Part shown: in pieces, positions 1-9,309 of the stretch
Position numbering within the stretch: the stretch's first letter is position 1
Layout of the letters: the number at the start of each line of letters is the position of its first letter
DNA from: Tetrapisispora phaffii CBS 4417
Lineage: Eukaryota > Ascomycota > Saccharomycetes > Saccharomycetales > Saccharomycetaceae
NCBI RefSeq assembly: GCF_000236905.1
Contig: NC_016531.1
Span: 124,001 to 188,000, forward strand
Length of the DNA: 64,000 nucleotides
Direction of reading: 5' to 3'
The notes under the pieces: generated by a model
Databases searched by the model: none
The model's input: the letters and a program-made list of their open reading frames with translations, nothing else
What the model was told of the DNA's origin: nothing
Translations under genes and position numbers: made by a program

Positions 1-493
1 AGCTTATGTTGGTTAGAATCAACGTCTAAGTTGCTCAATAGTTGACTTCATTGCTTTATGCTCAACAGTGTTATTCATTGCTTTAATATATTAAAATGTG
101 GTTAAATTATATACTATATATAATTAGATTAATCTCTCTAGTCTCTTGGACCTAGCTCAATGGACTATTTCACACTTGACTACCGGGGTTTATATATACA
201 TCATATTTCAATCTACCGTTCTGTCCAGCGAGACGACGTCATCGAGTTGAACACGTATGGCAGACTGATGGTTCTACAGTACTATTTATGCATTAGAAAT
301 TCTGCTATTACATTCTCGTGAGGACTTATTGTTTCAGTTTTACAACAATAGTCTCGTATAGAGGTAATATCTGGTATCGTATAGTCACTTATACGTCCAG
401 TGACATTTTCACAAAAGCACTAGATTCAGTCAGCATTAATAAATATTTTCCTACTTGTAGTACTCTCAAATTTTTGTAATTTACAAATTGAAT
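1..493. other. Intergenic, possible solo LTR remnant
   Basis: No gene is seen here. A stretch from 7 (TGTTGG) to 347 (ending CAACA) has the terminal inverted repeat and roughly 340-bp length typical of yeast Ty LTRs, and it lies about 146 bp upstream of a tRNA gene, a favoured Ty target. The flanking pentamers (gctta and atagt) do not match as a target-site duplication, and CAACA can occur by chance. The LTR reading is therefore weak. Confidence 0.25.
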
Positions 494-602
494 GAAGCGG
501 TGGCTCAATGGTAGAGCTTTCGACTCCAATTAAATTCTGGATCACGAGGAAACAATTGCAATCGAAATCGAAAGGTTGCAGGTTCGATTCCTGTCCGTTT
601 CA
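494..602 (+). tRNA. tRNA-Trp (CCA) with intron
   Basis: The 5' half (494-529) and 3' half (567-602) fold into a 72-nt tRNA. The acceptor stem pairs 494-500 with 595-601 and leaves discriminator A602. The D-arm carries GGCTCAATGGTAGAGC, the anticodon CCA is at 526-528, and the T-arm has GGTTCGATTCC. A 37-nt intron (530-566) starts one base 3' of the anticodon, the standard site for tRNA splicing endonuclease. The sequence is nearly identical to S. cerevisiae tW(CCA), which also has an intron here. The internal A and B boxes serve as the Pol III promoter, and a T run follows at 605-612 as terminator. Confidence 0.97.
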
Positions 603-794
603 TTTATTTTTTTTGGAATTCTGTAAATTGAAGCAGAGCGAAAAAATTTCAAGATATATATTTAATCTTAAACATTTCACTTCGTTAAATATGTATATAT
701 ACATATATTGGTGATCTCTCTTGAAGTTAGAACTATCATCATATGTCGTATTAACATCAAATAGATGCAAACACGAGACTGCACTAACTTTAAA

Positions 795-1100
795 ATGGTT
801 AAGGTTAAAGTCGAATTTTTAGGTGGACTTGATGTCATTGTAGGCAAAGAAAGAATACATAAAGTTGAAGTAACAAGAGATGATGGCAATGCAGTAAACG
901 TTGGTGATTTAATAGATTACATTGTTGCAAAAATGATTAAAGAAAAGAATGACGTCGAAGTATTTATTGATAATGGTAGCATCAGACCAGGTATATTGAC
1001 TTTAATTAACGATACTGATTGGGAATTAGAAGGCGAAAAAGAATATGAGCTAGATGATGGTGATGTTGTCTCATTCACGTCGACTCTACATGGTGGGTGA
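795..1100 (+). CDS. URM1: Ubiquitin-related modifier Urm1
   Basis: Small beta-grasp sulfur carrier used in 2-thiolation of wobble uridine in tRNA (with Uba4, Ncs2/Ncs6) and in protein urmylation. The protein of about 101 residues contains the conserved SIRPGI and [10 protein letters not shown] segments and ends in the Gly-Gly tail that is adenylated and thiocarboxylated. S. cerevisiae Urm1 has 99 residues. I chose the ATG at 795 because family homology begins there ([11 protein letters not shown]); an in-frame ATG at 765 would add ten unrelated residues. The gene converges on GCN4. In S. cerevisiae it is YIL008W, so it anchors the chromosome IX-like block. Confidence 0.96.
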   Translation: MVKVKVEFLGGLDVIVGKERIHKVEVTRDDGNAVNVGDLIDYIVAKMIKEKNDVEVFIDNGSIRPGILTLINDTDWELEGEKEYELDDGDVVSFTSTLHGG

Positions 1101-1536
1101 TTAAGAGGATAAATAAGATGTATATGTATATAGGTTGCAATGTTATAATACTATGATTTGAGTAAATGTGATCACACGTCTAACTTATGAAGACACATTC
1201 TACGTATAAAAGGAATAGTAATTTTTTTCCTTGGTTTAACAAGGTTTTTTCTTAAATTATATAGTAGATATAATAATATATAGATAAAAACAATGAAAAT
1301 ACGGGGGAAAGCATTAAAAAAAAAAAGAAACTTAATCTACTTCAAATAAAAATCCAATGGCATGAATATATTTAACAAATAGTAGTCTTTCTTCTTTAGA
1401 AGCTTCCATATTACCATTATTACTAATAGATGAATATCAATAAAAAATAGGATAGTAAATTCGAATATTGAATTTACTCTGAATAAAAAAATAGTAGATG
1501 CCAAAAAAATGGCAAAATTAGTAGTAGAAAGCATTA
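1101..1536. other. Convergent intergenic spacer URM1/GCN4
   Basis: AT-rich spacer between two 3' ends. Only A/T tracts of the kind used for 3' end formation are seen, with no gene. Confidence 0.7.
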
Positions 1537-2343
1537 TCACTTCTGACTTAGTAAGCCATTTAGTCTTTTAACTTCTTCTTCTAATTCAGCATTTCTCAAC
1601 AATAATTGTTCAACCTTGTCTTCAAGTTGATTCATTCTTTCAACTTTTCTGGCACGGGAACGTCTTGCGGCCTCGGTATTTCTTGCACGCTTAACAGAAA
1701 CTGGGTCATCAGATTCAGGAATGATTGGAGTTAATGGCGCAGCACGTTGCTTACGGTTATAACTGACGATTCCTAAATGATCGACTTTTGAATTTAAGCT
1801 AGTTGAGGTTGGCTTTGAGACCTTGTTCAAACTAGTGCTGATTTTTGAATCTTCAATAGCTGGAGTTGGTAAAAACGCAGTTGTTGCAGTTGGCATAACA
1901 ATTGCAGCGACGTTATTGATTAGAGATTCCTGAGAATCAGCAATTGATTCAATAGCGGTACTTGCGGAATTAACATCTTCGGCGGTAACAGCAATGTCGT
2001 TATCAAATAAAGGAGTCCAATTTTTTGGATTAGATTCCAAAGCTTCGAAAGCGAACATTGGAGTATTTTCTGTGCTTGAAGAGAAAAAAGCATCTACAAT
2101 AGCACTATCAATTTCTTGGTAGGCTGAATTTGGAGAAATGTTGGCATTGCATAGAGCTAATTCAGCAAGAGCAGGAGATTCTTGTTTGACAAAGTTGTCA
2201 AGGACAAGTTCACCTACGACTTGTTGATGTTTTTTCAAACTTTTCTTTAATGTGGCGGCTGCTGATTTGGTATTCATATTTGTTCTTGTATTCATATTTA
2301 ATAATAATAGATTGGATTCTTCTGTGGCGGTATTTGTAAACAT
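1537..2343 (-). CDS. GCN4: bZIP transcription activator Gcn4
   Basis: Master activator of amino-acid biosynthesis genes under general control. The 268-residue protein (281 in S. cerevisiae) has the central acidic activation domain at about 92-125 (hydrophobic clusters around TPMFAFE and WTPLFDNDI). It also has the LPTP phosphodegron at 158-161, a likely Pho85/Cdc4 target that makes the protein short-lived. A C-terminal basic region (NTEAARRSRARK, 222-233) precedes a leucine zipper running to the C terminus. Translation is almost certainly controlled by the three short uORFs in the leader (listed separately). It corresponds to YEL009C, interleaved here with chromosome IX genes. Confidence 0.97.
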   Translation of the reverse strand: MFTNTATEESNLLLLNMNTRTNMNTKSAAATLKKSLKKHQQVVGELVLDNFVKQESPALAELALCNANISPNSAYQEIDSAIVDAFFSSSTENTPMFAFEALESNPKNWTPLFDNDIAVTAEDVNSASTAIESIADSQESLINNVAAIVMPTATTAFLPTPAIEDSKISTSLNKVSKPTSTSLNSKVDHLGIVSYNRKQRAAPLTPIIPESDDPVSVKRARNTEAARRSRARKVERMNQLEDKVEQLLLRNAELEEEVKRLNGLLSQK

Positions 2344-2370
2344 ATTTGATTGTAATTGATTGATTTGATT

Positions 2371-2400
2371 GTAATTGTAATTGTAATTGTAATTGTAATT
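2371..2400 (-). repeat. (GTAATT)5 repeat in the GCN4 leader
   Basis: Five exact GTAATT hexamers, read as AATTAC on the GCN4 mRNA, lie between the last uORF and the GCN4 start. With the flanking CAAT-type repeats they make a G-poor, unstructured leader segment that would allow free scanning. Confidence 0.9.
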
Positions 2401-2411
2401 GTGGGGGGGGA

Positions 2412-2426
2412 TTAATGTAAAAACAT
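2412..2426 (-). promoter_or_regulatory. GCN4 leader uORF 3 (MFLH stop)
   Basis: ATG TTT TTA CAT TAA, nearest to GCN4; its stop lies 68 nt before the GCN4 ATG. It starts Met-Phe like the inhibitory S. cerevisiae uORF4 (ATG TTT CCG TAA). By position it should be the repressive uORF; that role is inferred. Confidence 0.75.
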
Positions 2427-2479
2427 TTTGGAATTTATAAAAATTTAGGGTATAGACCTCTAAGTAATAAAACTTTGGA

Positions 2480-2488
2480 TTAACACAT
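2480..2488 (-). promoter_or_regulatory. GCN4 leader uORF 2 (MC stop)
   Basis: ATG TGT TAA, a two-codon uORF about 60 nt upstream of uORF 3. Its role is unknown; it may add to the barrier set by uORF 3. Confidence 0.65.
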
Positions 2489-2723
2489 GATTTCTAAAAT
2501 AAAACTGGGGGGAGCTGACAAAATAAACACTTAAAAGGGGATTAAAGTAAATAATTGTTATTAGTATATTGGTATGGGAATATTTTAAAATATATAACTG
2601 TTTTGAACTGGTTAATATCTTTTATTTTCTCTGTTAATAAACTTAATTTTCTTTGTTAATTAAAAAAACTCTTTATATAATAACTTAACAAAATATTAAA
2701 AACTTGGGGGGAAGGGGCAAAAT

Positions 2724-2735
2724 TTAGTAGGCCAT
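2724..2735 (-). promoter_or_regulatory. GCN4 leader uORF 1 (MAY stop)
   Basis: ATG GCC TAC TAA, 392 nt upstream of the GCN4 ATG. It closely resembles S. cerevisiae uORF1 (ATG GCT TGC TAA), the reinitiation-permissive uORF, in sequence and distance. No other ATG occurs on this strand between 2344 and about 2900, so the leader has exactly three uORFs. Confidence 0.8.
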
Positions 2736-4895
2736 TTTAAAAAATGATAAAGATTGATAATTGATGATTCTTCTTTTTCTTTTCTTAAAATACAAATAAT
2801 ATGATATAACCCAATAAATTTTTTAGTATAATATTATGTTAAACAAATAAAATATAAAAATTTAATGTAATTTTCTTAGTGAGTGTTTTGACAGTATGTG
2901 TTACGTGGTTTCTTGTAACGTGAAACCAAGAACAAACGAAAGGAACAGGAGAAAACGAAAATGATTAATTAGTGTTGAAACAATGGAGACACTAATAACT
3001 AGATATATAGATTTAAAATGGAGATAACATTCGTTTATATATATTAATTAAATAGTTATTGGGAAGAATAAAATAAAAATTTCCATCTCCTCTCTGATTG
3101 GAATCGTTGCTTACGATATAGTTACTATACAACGCATGCAACTATGTAACGAGAACGAAAAGAGACAAACTGTGGCAAATCTTCAGCAGATTAGCGCAGA
3201 TCGAGATATGATTGGTTAAGAGCTGATTGCGAAGTGTGACCTCTGCCCAATTATATCCACAGAAAAACGCAATAAGGCATTGTTGTTACTGTGGAAGCCA
3301 CGCCAGCAGGCCGGTTCAGGAGCGGAGCGGAGCCGTTTGTCAGAATGCCTCAATTGTTCAAACGAAGCCGTGTCACGTCAGTGCAGTCGCCTGTGATCAC
3401 AACATTGAAGGGGAGGGGCGCACACACGGCAACTGTATAAAAATAAGAAAATTTCCATAATTACCGTTTTGGGAGCTTCCTGGAAAACCACGGATAATGT
3501 ATGGGTGTTCGCAGTGAAACACAAAAAACACCTCATTTATGTTTTGTTGCCCACCACAACCAGAAACCCGCGGAAAGTTAGCCGACGACCACTAAAATAA
3601 AAACATATCTACTGGTAAAGGAAAACAATTCCACGTTACCCCGCCCGCGCATGTGTTTTCCTGTTGTTTTCATCTGGAATTTTTGTTTATGTTTCCCGAA
3701 TCTTTATTTTTGCCTAAAAGAGCCTACAGTTTCGGTTCTTGTTCCAATTCGGTAAATCAGCAACCAGCGAGACACCGAGAGAGAATCGGCGAAGAGCACC
3801 ACGGCTGTTGTTGAACACAAAAGGATAAGTCATTCGGGCTGTGTTTGTTGCAAAAACCCTGCTGCACAGAGATTTCTGGGCAATGGTCTTTGTTTTATTT
3901 CTTTTGTTGTCATTTCAGCGTATTTTTCACTTTTTTTCACTTTCGTTTGTTTATATTTTCTGCTGTGCTCCACACATGGCTCTCATATCTCCCTAGCAAG
4001 CGCACGTCACTGACCGAAAAAAGAAAAACAAACGTTGACCAATCCTTGTCTGCTGCTGCGGCGATCGCACTCGCACCCATCAATTAGATTTAATTAAATT
4101 TTTTGCCAATCTAAAAAATTTAATTAAATCTAATTTAAAGTTGCTTTTTTTCTTTTTTTTCTTTTCTTTCCTGCGGCCCATTTTGCTCGTTTTCACGATG
4201 TGGTAATTGCTGTTGTACAGCCGGACACCACACGGAACCCCCGCAGAGAGCCCGTCGCTTCATCCATGTCTTGAACCTTATACCTTCGTTCGCCGCCTTT
4301 CACAGCACACACCCCCTCCCTTCTTCCCGCATTGTCTCGCATCCACGTCCTTTTTGTGGCTCGTTTTGTTTTTTTGTTTATTTTTATGCTTTATTTGTTA
4401 TGTTTTTAAATTCCTTGCATACTTTATTAACGTTTTGACTCTAGTCTCACTTCCGCCGTCTGTTACCCATACAAACGTCTACTTCTTTGTAATAAATACT
4501 TTCGAACTTCCTAATGCAAATTCGACTATACACATCCCAATGCCAATACGTATTAAGATGCTGGATGCTAATACTACTAGACGTGTGCCACCCACCGAGC
4601 AGAATGTTACGAATACTGATTTCGTAATTTCTATTTCTACTGTTTCTTGAAAAAAAATACAAGAAAAAAAGTTCTTGTATGTATATATATACCACTCACT
4701 CCATGTATATATAACTAATGTTCTGTATATATATTGTCTGTCTCTGCTTTCAGTTAATTCTGAATAGGACTCGACGGTGCATTCCCTTTCACAGTCATAT
4801 ATATATAGTCAATTGCATTCTGTTTATACATATACATACACCGACGCATACTCGCCCGCCCGCACCCACACGCTTATATATATCTGTATACCTGC
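2736..4895. other. Long divergent promoter between GCN4 and MIT1
   Basis: About 2.2 kb without a convincing gene. The stretch 3100-4350 is clearly more GC-rich than its surroundings and contains an AGGGG stress-type element near 3411. A perfect inverted repeat lies at 4082-4135. Open frames here lack ATG starts or family features. S. cerevisiae MIT1 and other filamentation regulators also have long upstream regions, so this is probably a large regulatory region. Confidence 0.6.
4082..4135. repeat. Perfect 23-bp inverted repeat, 8-nt loop
   Basis: Arms 4082-4104 and 4113-4135 are exact reverse complements around the loop gccaatct. It lies about 770 bp upstream of MIT1. It could act as a terminator-like or regulatory hairpin, or be a remnant of a palindromic insertion; the function is not known. 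Confidence 0.9.
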
Positions 4896-4929
4896 ATGCA
4901 TGGATAATGGAACTTATACCAACTTTTAA
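4896..4929 (+). promoter_or_regulatory. Overlapping short uORFs at the MIT1 start
   Basis: ATG CAT GGA TAA (4896-4907) ends so that its last A is the first base of the MIT1 ATG (TAATG). A second ATG at 4900 opens a nine-codon frame that ends at 4929, inside MIT1. Starts in all three frames therefore crowd within 12 nt. This suggests translational control by reinitiation or leaky scanning, provided the mRNA includes this stretch. Confidence 0.5.
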
Positions 4930-6538
4930 AGGCTACATAGAGGATGAAAATGACGCTTTGCTTGTATTCGAGGCAACTATGAAAGGAAAGCTAAGAAGGA
5001 CGGTCAGAAGGCCCTATGAAATCGAGAGACCGCAATTGATTATTTCAGGTAATGTTTTTGTGTTTATCGAAGAAGAAGCAGGCATTAAAAGGTGGACCGA
5101 CGGAATCTCCTGGTCGCCTTCAAGAATATTAGGTAAATTTTTAATTTATAAAGAGATTATTAAAAATAAAGACAATAATAATATTCACAAAAACAGTAAT
5201 AGTAATAGTAATAACCCTAATCATAGTAGTAATCTTTTACCAACAAATTCAAGAGACCATCAGAGGCACAACAATGATGGCAGATCAATGAAGAGCAATA
5301 AAAACACTAAAAAAAACACAGGTTTTATCAAAAAGACAATTTCGATAAGAGTCCATTCAACTGATAATTTACAGAATGCGCAGACTTTCCATTTGGTCTC
5401 TTATTATTTAGATGACGATATTGGACAGCGAAAGTTAATTACACCAAAAAATTCTCCATTATTTCGTGGGATGACTCCATCGGATAATTTGATTTCTGCT
5501 TTGGACGCAACTGCTCTAGGTAATAATAAATTCTTTAACAATAATAGTGAAGTTTTCCAGCCAAAAATTTCGCCGCATTTAATCTATAAGAATGCGATCA
5601 ATTCCATATCTTCTCCATCATCGACACCAACCCATTCCTCGTCATCATCTACGACTTCATCGTCATCATCTTCTGCATTATCTCTAGCATCAAACACTAA
5701 CGTCTACATGTCAAAAAATGGTACTCCATCAGTCACTCCCCAATCCTGTACTCCAATTTCAAATTATGAGAATTCAAATGGAGACGATGGCAGTAGACGA
5801 TATTCAAGAATAAGAAAAGAATCAATGACAGAAAATCCCGATTTGACGCAATTAAATAAAAATGGACTGGCATTACCATTCCCGGGATCAACGCAAAATA
5901 AAAACGTCATACCGAAATATCATGTTCATATGTTTAATAATTACAATGAAAAGAACAATACGGATGACAGAAGATTTGTAAAACAACAACAGCAACCGCA
6001 TCCGAATTATTGGGTCTCGCTTCCATCAAAACCTGCCGAAATTAACGACGGTATAGCGTATTTGCCATCTCATTCTCAGTTGCTGCCAAATCATGAAATT
6101 ATCGGACAACCGAATATCCAATATACGGGGCCATATAAGCAACTTGCAAATGGAACACCATACAATCCAAACCAACCGCAGGACTTCAATAGGAACTATC
6201 CGTTACAAGAACAAAGGAAGTCACTGCCACCTTTCATACCACATATATCAAGACAAGTTCAAGTGCCACAAGTGCCACAGGGACCGCAAGGACCAGCATC
6301 TCAGATCCCACTGCCTCAGCTCCCAATGCCTCAGCTCCCAATGCCTCAGATGCAGATCCCAAAGGCTTCAATGCAGATCCCACAAGTTCTAATACCACCA
6401 TTGCAAGTTGCAAAAGAACAACCACCACCAGTAATTCTTCCATTAAACGAAAATCGCTTGAATAACAACAGAATAAACGAACAAGGTTATAATCTTCCGT
6501 ATTTTCAGCCTCTATTGAATTATAGAGGCTATCAATAA
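4907..6538 (+). CDS. MIT1: WOPR-family transcription regulator Mit1
   Basis: Regulator of pseudohyphal and invasive growth genes, of the Wor1/Ryp1/Pac2 family. The protein of about 543 residues begins with the WOPR first half (TFKGYIEDENDALL at 5-18, RPYEIERPQLI near 37-47, GIKRWTDG and WSPSRI near 63-77). The second WOPR half (GFIKKTIS ... FHLVSYY) lies near 140-170 after an Asn-rich linker. The C-terminal half is low complexity, with Ser runs, a Gln/Pro region and short PQLPMPQ-type repeats near 6298-6390. The start at 4907 matches the S. cerevisiae N terminus (MDIEPTFKGYIEDE); the same frame stays open upstream to an ATG at 4718, with no homology. It corresponds to YEL007W. Confidence 0.93.
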   Translation: MELIPTFKGYIEDENDALLVFEATMKGKLRRTVRRPYEIERPQLIISGNVFVFIEEEAGIKRWTDGISWSPSRILGKFLIYKEIIKNKDNNNIHKNSNSNSNNPNHSSNLLPTNSRDHQRHNNDGRSMKSNKNTKKNTGFIKKTISIRVHSTDNLQNAQTFHLVSYYLDDDIGQRKLITPKNSPLFRGMTPSDNLISALDATALGNNKFFNNNSEVFQPKISPHLIYKNAINSISSPSSTPTHSSSSSTTSSSSSSALSLASNTNVYMSKNGTPSVTPQSCTPISNYENSNGDDGSRRYSRIRKESMTENPDLTQLNKNGLALPFPGSTQNKNVIPKYHVHMFNNYNEKNNTDDRRFVKQQQQPHPNYWVSLPSKPAEINDGIAYLPSHSQLLPNHEIIGQPNIQYTGPYKQLANGTPYNPNQPQDFNRNYPLQEQRKSLPPFIPHISRQVQVPQVPQGPQGPASQIPLPQLPMPQLPMPQMQIPKASMQIPQVLIPPLQVAKEQPPPVILPLNENRLNNNRINEQGYNLPYFQPLLNYRGYQ

Positions 6539-7596
6539 TTGATAAAACTTTATTATATTCTTATTACTGTCTGGTGAGAAGTTATTATCAAGAAATTGAT
6601 AATAATTGAAAAAATTGCAAGACAGATAAAATAAAAAATAAAACAGCTAACAAGCTCATCACATAGTCAAGTCATTCCATTGAAATTGTTACTTCGATGA
6701 ATTTCATATTGCATTATTTTCTTTCATTCCATTGTGATCATCACACACATATATTTCTTCATGCCATTACATCTCTCATTGTATCGAGTTTACAAGACAA
6801 AAACTAACGATGTTTTGAATTATTCTAATTTCTCTTTGGTCATCATTTATGTTCAAATGACTAAAACAATCGTGTATATATATTTAAGTAACCTGGTAGC
6901 ACTATCAAATTAATATAATGTACTATTTTACGATTTAACGACCCACATGTTTTTGTTAAAAAAATTTCTTACTTACTGCTACTTCTTCAAGAATACTTTA
7001 AAAGGCTCACTGTATGAGCATATTTATATTATTCTGTATATTATACTAATATTATAATTCAATTACTATTAAGAACCTTTTTTTAAAACAAGATTACAAT
7101 TACTCAAAAATGATATCCAATCACCTTATATATTTGACTTATATTGCCTTGAATTTATTTTTCAATATGGGGATGCGTTGTGCGTCTCTCGGGTTTTGAA
7201 TGGATGATGTGATTCAATAATTAATGAACAATGAAATGATATACAAAGTGTAATTTCGAACCTGAAATTAAATAATATAAATTACAAAGATAATGGGAAC
7301 TAGTTCTAAATTATTGAGGTATTCAAATTAAATCCAGGCATATAACTCTAATTGATTACTTACATAAGTTATTAGAACCAGATAGTCACTTTACAGTTGC
7401 AATTATACTATCAATTGTTATAACGTTACTGATACAAAGAATTATAGATTATTGGTATTTTTTTTATTTTATAAGAGATTTAAAAAAACTAACAATATAA
7501 AGAACAAAAGAATATTGGCAATATTAAACATATTTATGTATCAGATTTTTATTAAGTAAAATATCTGACATATTTGTTTTTGACCTATACTAAATT
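6539..7596. other. Intergenic MIT1-YIA6
   Basis: About 1 kb of AT-rich DNA between two same-strand genes, presumably MIT1 3' UTR and the carrier promoter. No gene, RNA or repeat is recognised. Confidence 0.6.
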
Positions 7597-8820
7597 ATGA
7601 AGGATGGAAATGATGACATAAACAAGAATGATTTAAGGAAACAAAGCTTATATGTTCATTCAGAGTTTATATGTCCAGATGGGCTGGCCCCGTTGTCATC
7701 AGCGGAGATAATAGAACCACTTCAGCGAATTTACTTTGATCCAACAACTGAAATGAATGGTAATGGTGGCACTACCGATCTCTTCGAAAAATCCTTAGCA
7801 CAATACAAGGAAATGAATAATAATCTAAAGAAAAATCTAGTCTCAAATATAAAGCTGAAAAAAATGATGGGTGTAGAATTGACTGATACAAAAGTTATTG
7901 CCATTTCAGGAGCAGTCGCAGGATTTTTTTCAGGGATTTTAGTATGTCCTCTCGATGTTACTAAAACAAGATTACAAGCTCAAGGTTTACAATCAGCAGG
8001 TAAATCAAGATATTACAATGGTTTAATTGGGACTATAAATACAATCGTAAAGGATGAAGGTATACTAGGTCTGTATAAAGGTATTGGACCAATTTTAATG
8101 GGATATTTGCCCAGTTGGATGATTTACTTCTCAATCTATGAGGTCAGTAAAGATTCATTCCCAAAAATATTTCCTAATTCCGTCTTTTTAACTCATTTTT
8201 TCTCTGCACTGACTGCTGGCTCTGTATCGACAATTTTAACAAATCCAATATGGGTAATCAAAACTAGATTAATGTTACAGAATGATATTGGCAAAAATTC
8301 AACACATTATAAAAATACCATTGATGCTTTTATAAAGATCTATAAACAAGAAGGTCCGAAAGCATTCTATGCAGGATTACTACCATCACTATTTGGATTA
8401 TTTCATGTGGGAATTCAGTTCCCAATATTTGAAAATCTGAAAACAACATTCAAGTATAAAACCGTGAAGATTTCAGAAGAAATTGATAACAATCATGGAG
8501 CATCGACCAAGAATTTAGAGCCAACTAATACTAACAGTACAATAAATCTAGATAGATTGATAATGGCATCATGCTTATCTAAAATGATTGCCTCGTTAGT
8601 GACATATCCTCATGAAATTCTAAGAACTAGAATGCAATTAAAATCAAATTTACCACCATCTGTTCAACGCAAAATTATACCATTAATTAAAAAGACATAC
8701 ACTAAAGAAGGGTTTAAGGGTTTCTATTCTGGATTTTTTGTAAATTTATTGAGAACTGTCCCTGCATCCGTAATTACATTAGTGACATTCGAATATGTAC
8801 AGAATTTTTTACGGGAATGA
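7597..8820 (+). CDS. YIA6: Mitochondrial NAD+ carrier (Yia6/Yea6)
   Basis: Inner-membrane carrier of the SLC25 family, expected to import NAD+ into mitochondria. The 407-residue protein has an N-terminal extension of about 100 residues and then three carrier repeats. Each repeat carries a signature helix: [10 protein letters not shown] near 118-128, PIWVIKTRL near 217 and [10 protein letters not shown] near 338. The unusual Trp in the second motif (PIWVIKTR) is typical of the pyridine-nucleotide/folate/FAD branch. S. cerevisiae has the ohnologues YIL006W (YIA6) and YEL006W (YEA6), and position alone cannot decide between them. It follows MIT1 and precedes EPS1 as expected. Confidence 0.88.
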   Translation: MKDGNDDINKNDLRKQSLYVHSEFICPDGLAPLSSAEIIEPLQRIYFDPTTEMNGNGGTTDLFEKSLAQYKEMNNNLKKNLVSNIKLKKMMGVELTDTKVIAISGAVAGFFSGILVCPLDVTKTRLQAQGLQSAGKSRYYNGLIGTINTIVKDEGILGLYKGIGPILMGYLPSWMIYFSIYEVSKDSFPKIFPNSVFLTHFFSALTAGSVSTILTNPIWVIKTRLMLQNDIGKNSTHYKNTIDAFIKIYKQEGPKAFYAGLLPSLFGLFHVGIQFPIFENLKTTFKYKTVKISEEIDNNHGASTKNLEPTNTNSTINLDRLIMASCLSKMIASLVTYPHEILRTRMQLKSNLPPSVQRKIIPLIKKTYTKEGFKGFYSGFFVNLLRTVPASVITLVTFEYVQNFLRE

Positions 8821-9309
8821 AAAATCACATAAGCTAATTTACAATAAGGGAATAGTAAATTAAGTTCCTGCATATATGTTGGCATGGATAAGATATAAAT
8901 ATACCAAATCAACATTTTACATCGATTGCCCTCTCATCCTCGTACTCAAATCTTTTTTTTTGATTTATGCTTTAAATAATACTGCATTTGTGCGTTCCTT
9001 ATCGAAAGATACACATTTATATATTCCTACGTTCAGTAAATAAAACATACTTACTTCATGCATGCATAAATATCATTATAAATAGATATTTATTCGAATA
9101 TATGTACAAATCTCTTAATTATAATCTTTAAAATGGCGCTGCAATTTTATTTTACTGCGGTTCAAAAATCTGAAATTATATATATATTTATATATATATA
9201 GATTCACCAGAAATTCTACTCTTTCCAATAATAGCTTCGTACGCTAGAGTTGATGTTGCACTATCTAGTTGGTATGTTAAATTAATTATTGAACCTTCTG
9301 GCTAAAGCA
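8821..9309. other. Intergenic, EPS1 promoter
   Basis: AT-rich spacer with a long TATATA tract near 9177-9200. No gene is seen. Confidence 0.6.

Noticed and set aside
4207..4650. 147-codon open frame with a hydrophobic stretch upstream of MIT1
   Set aside because: It starts at TTG, not ATG, has no family features and lies in the MIT1 upstream region.
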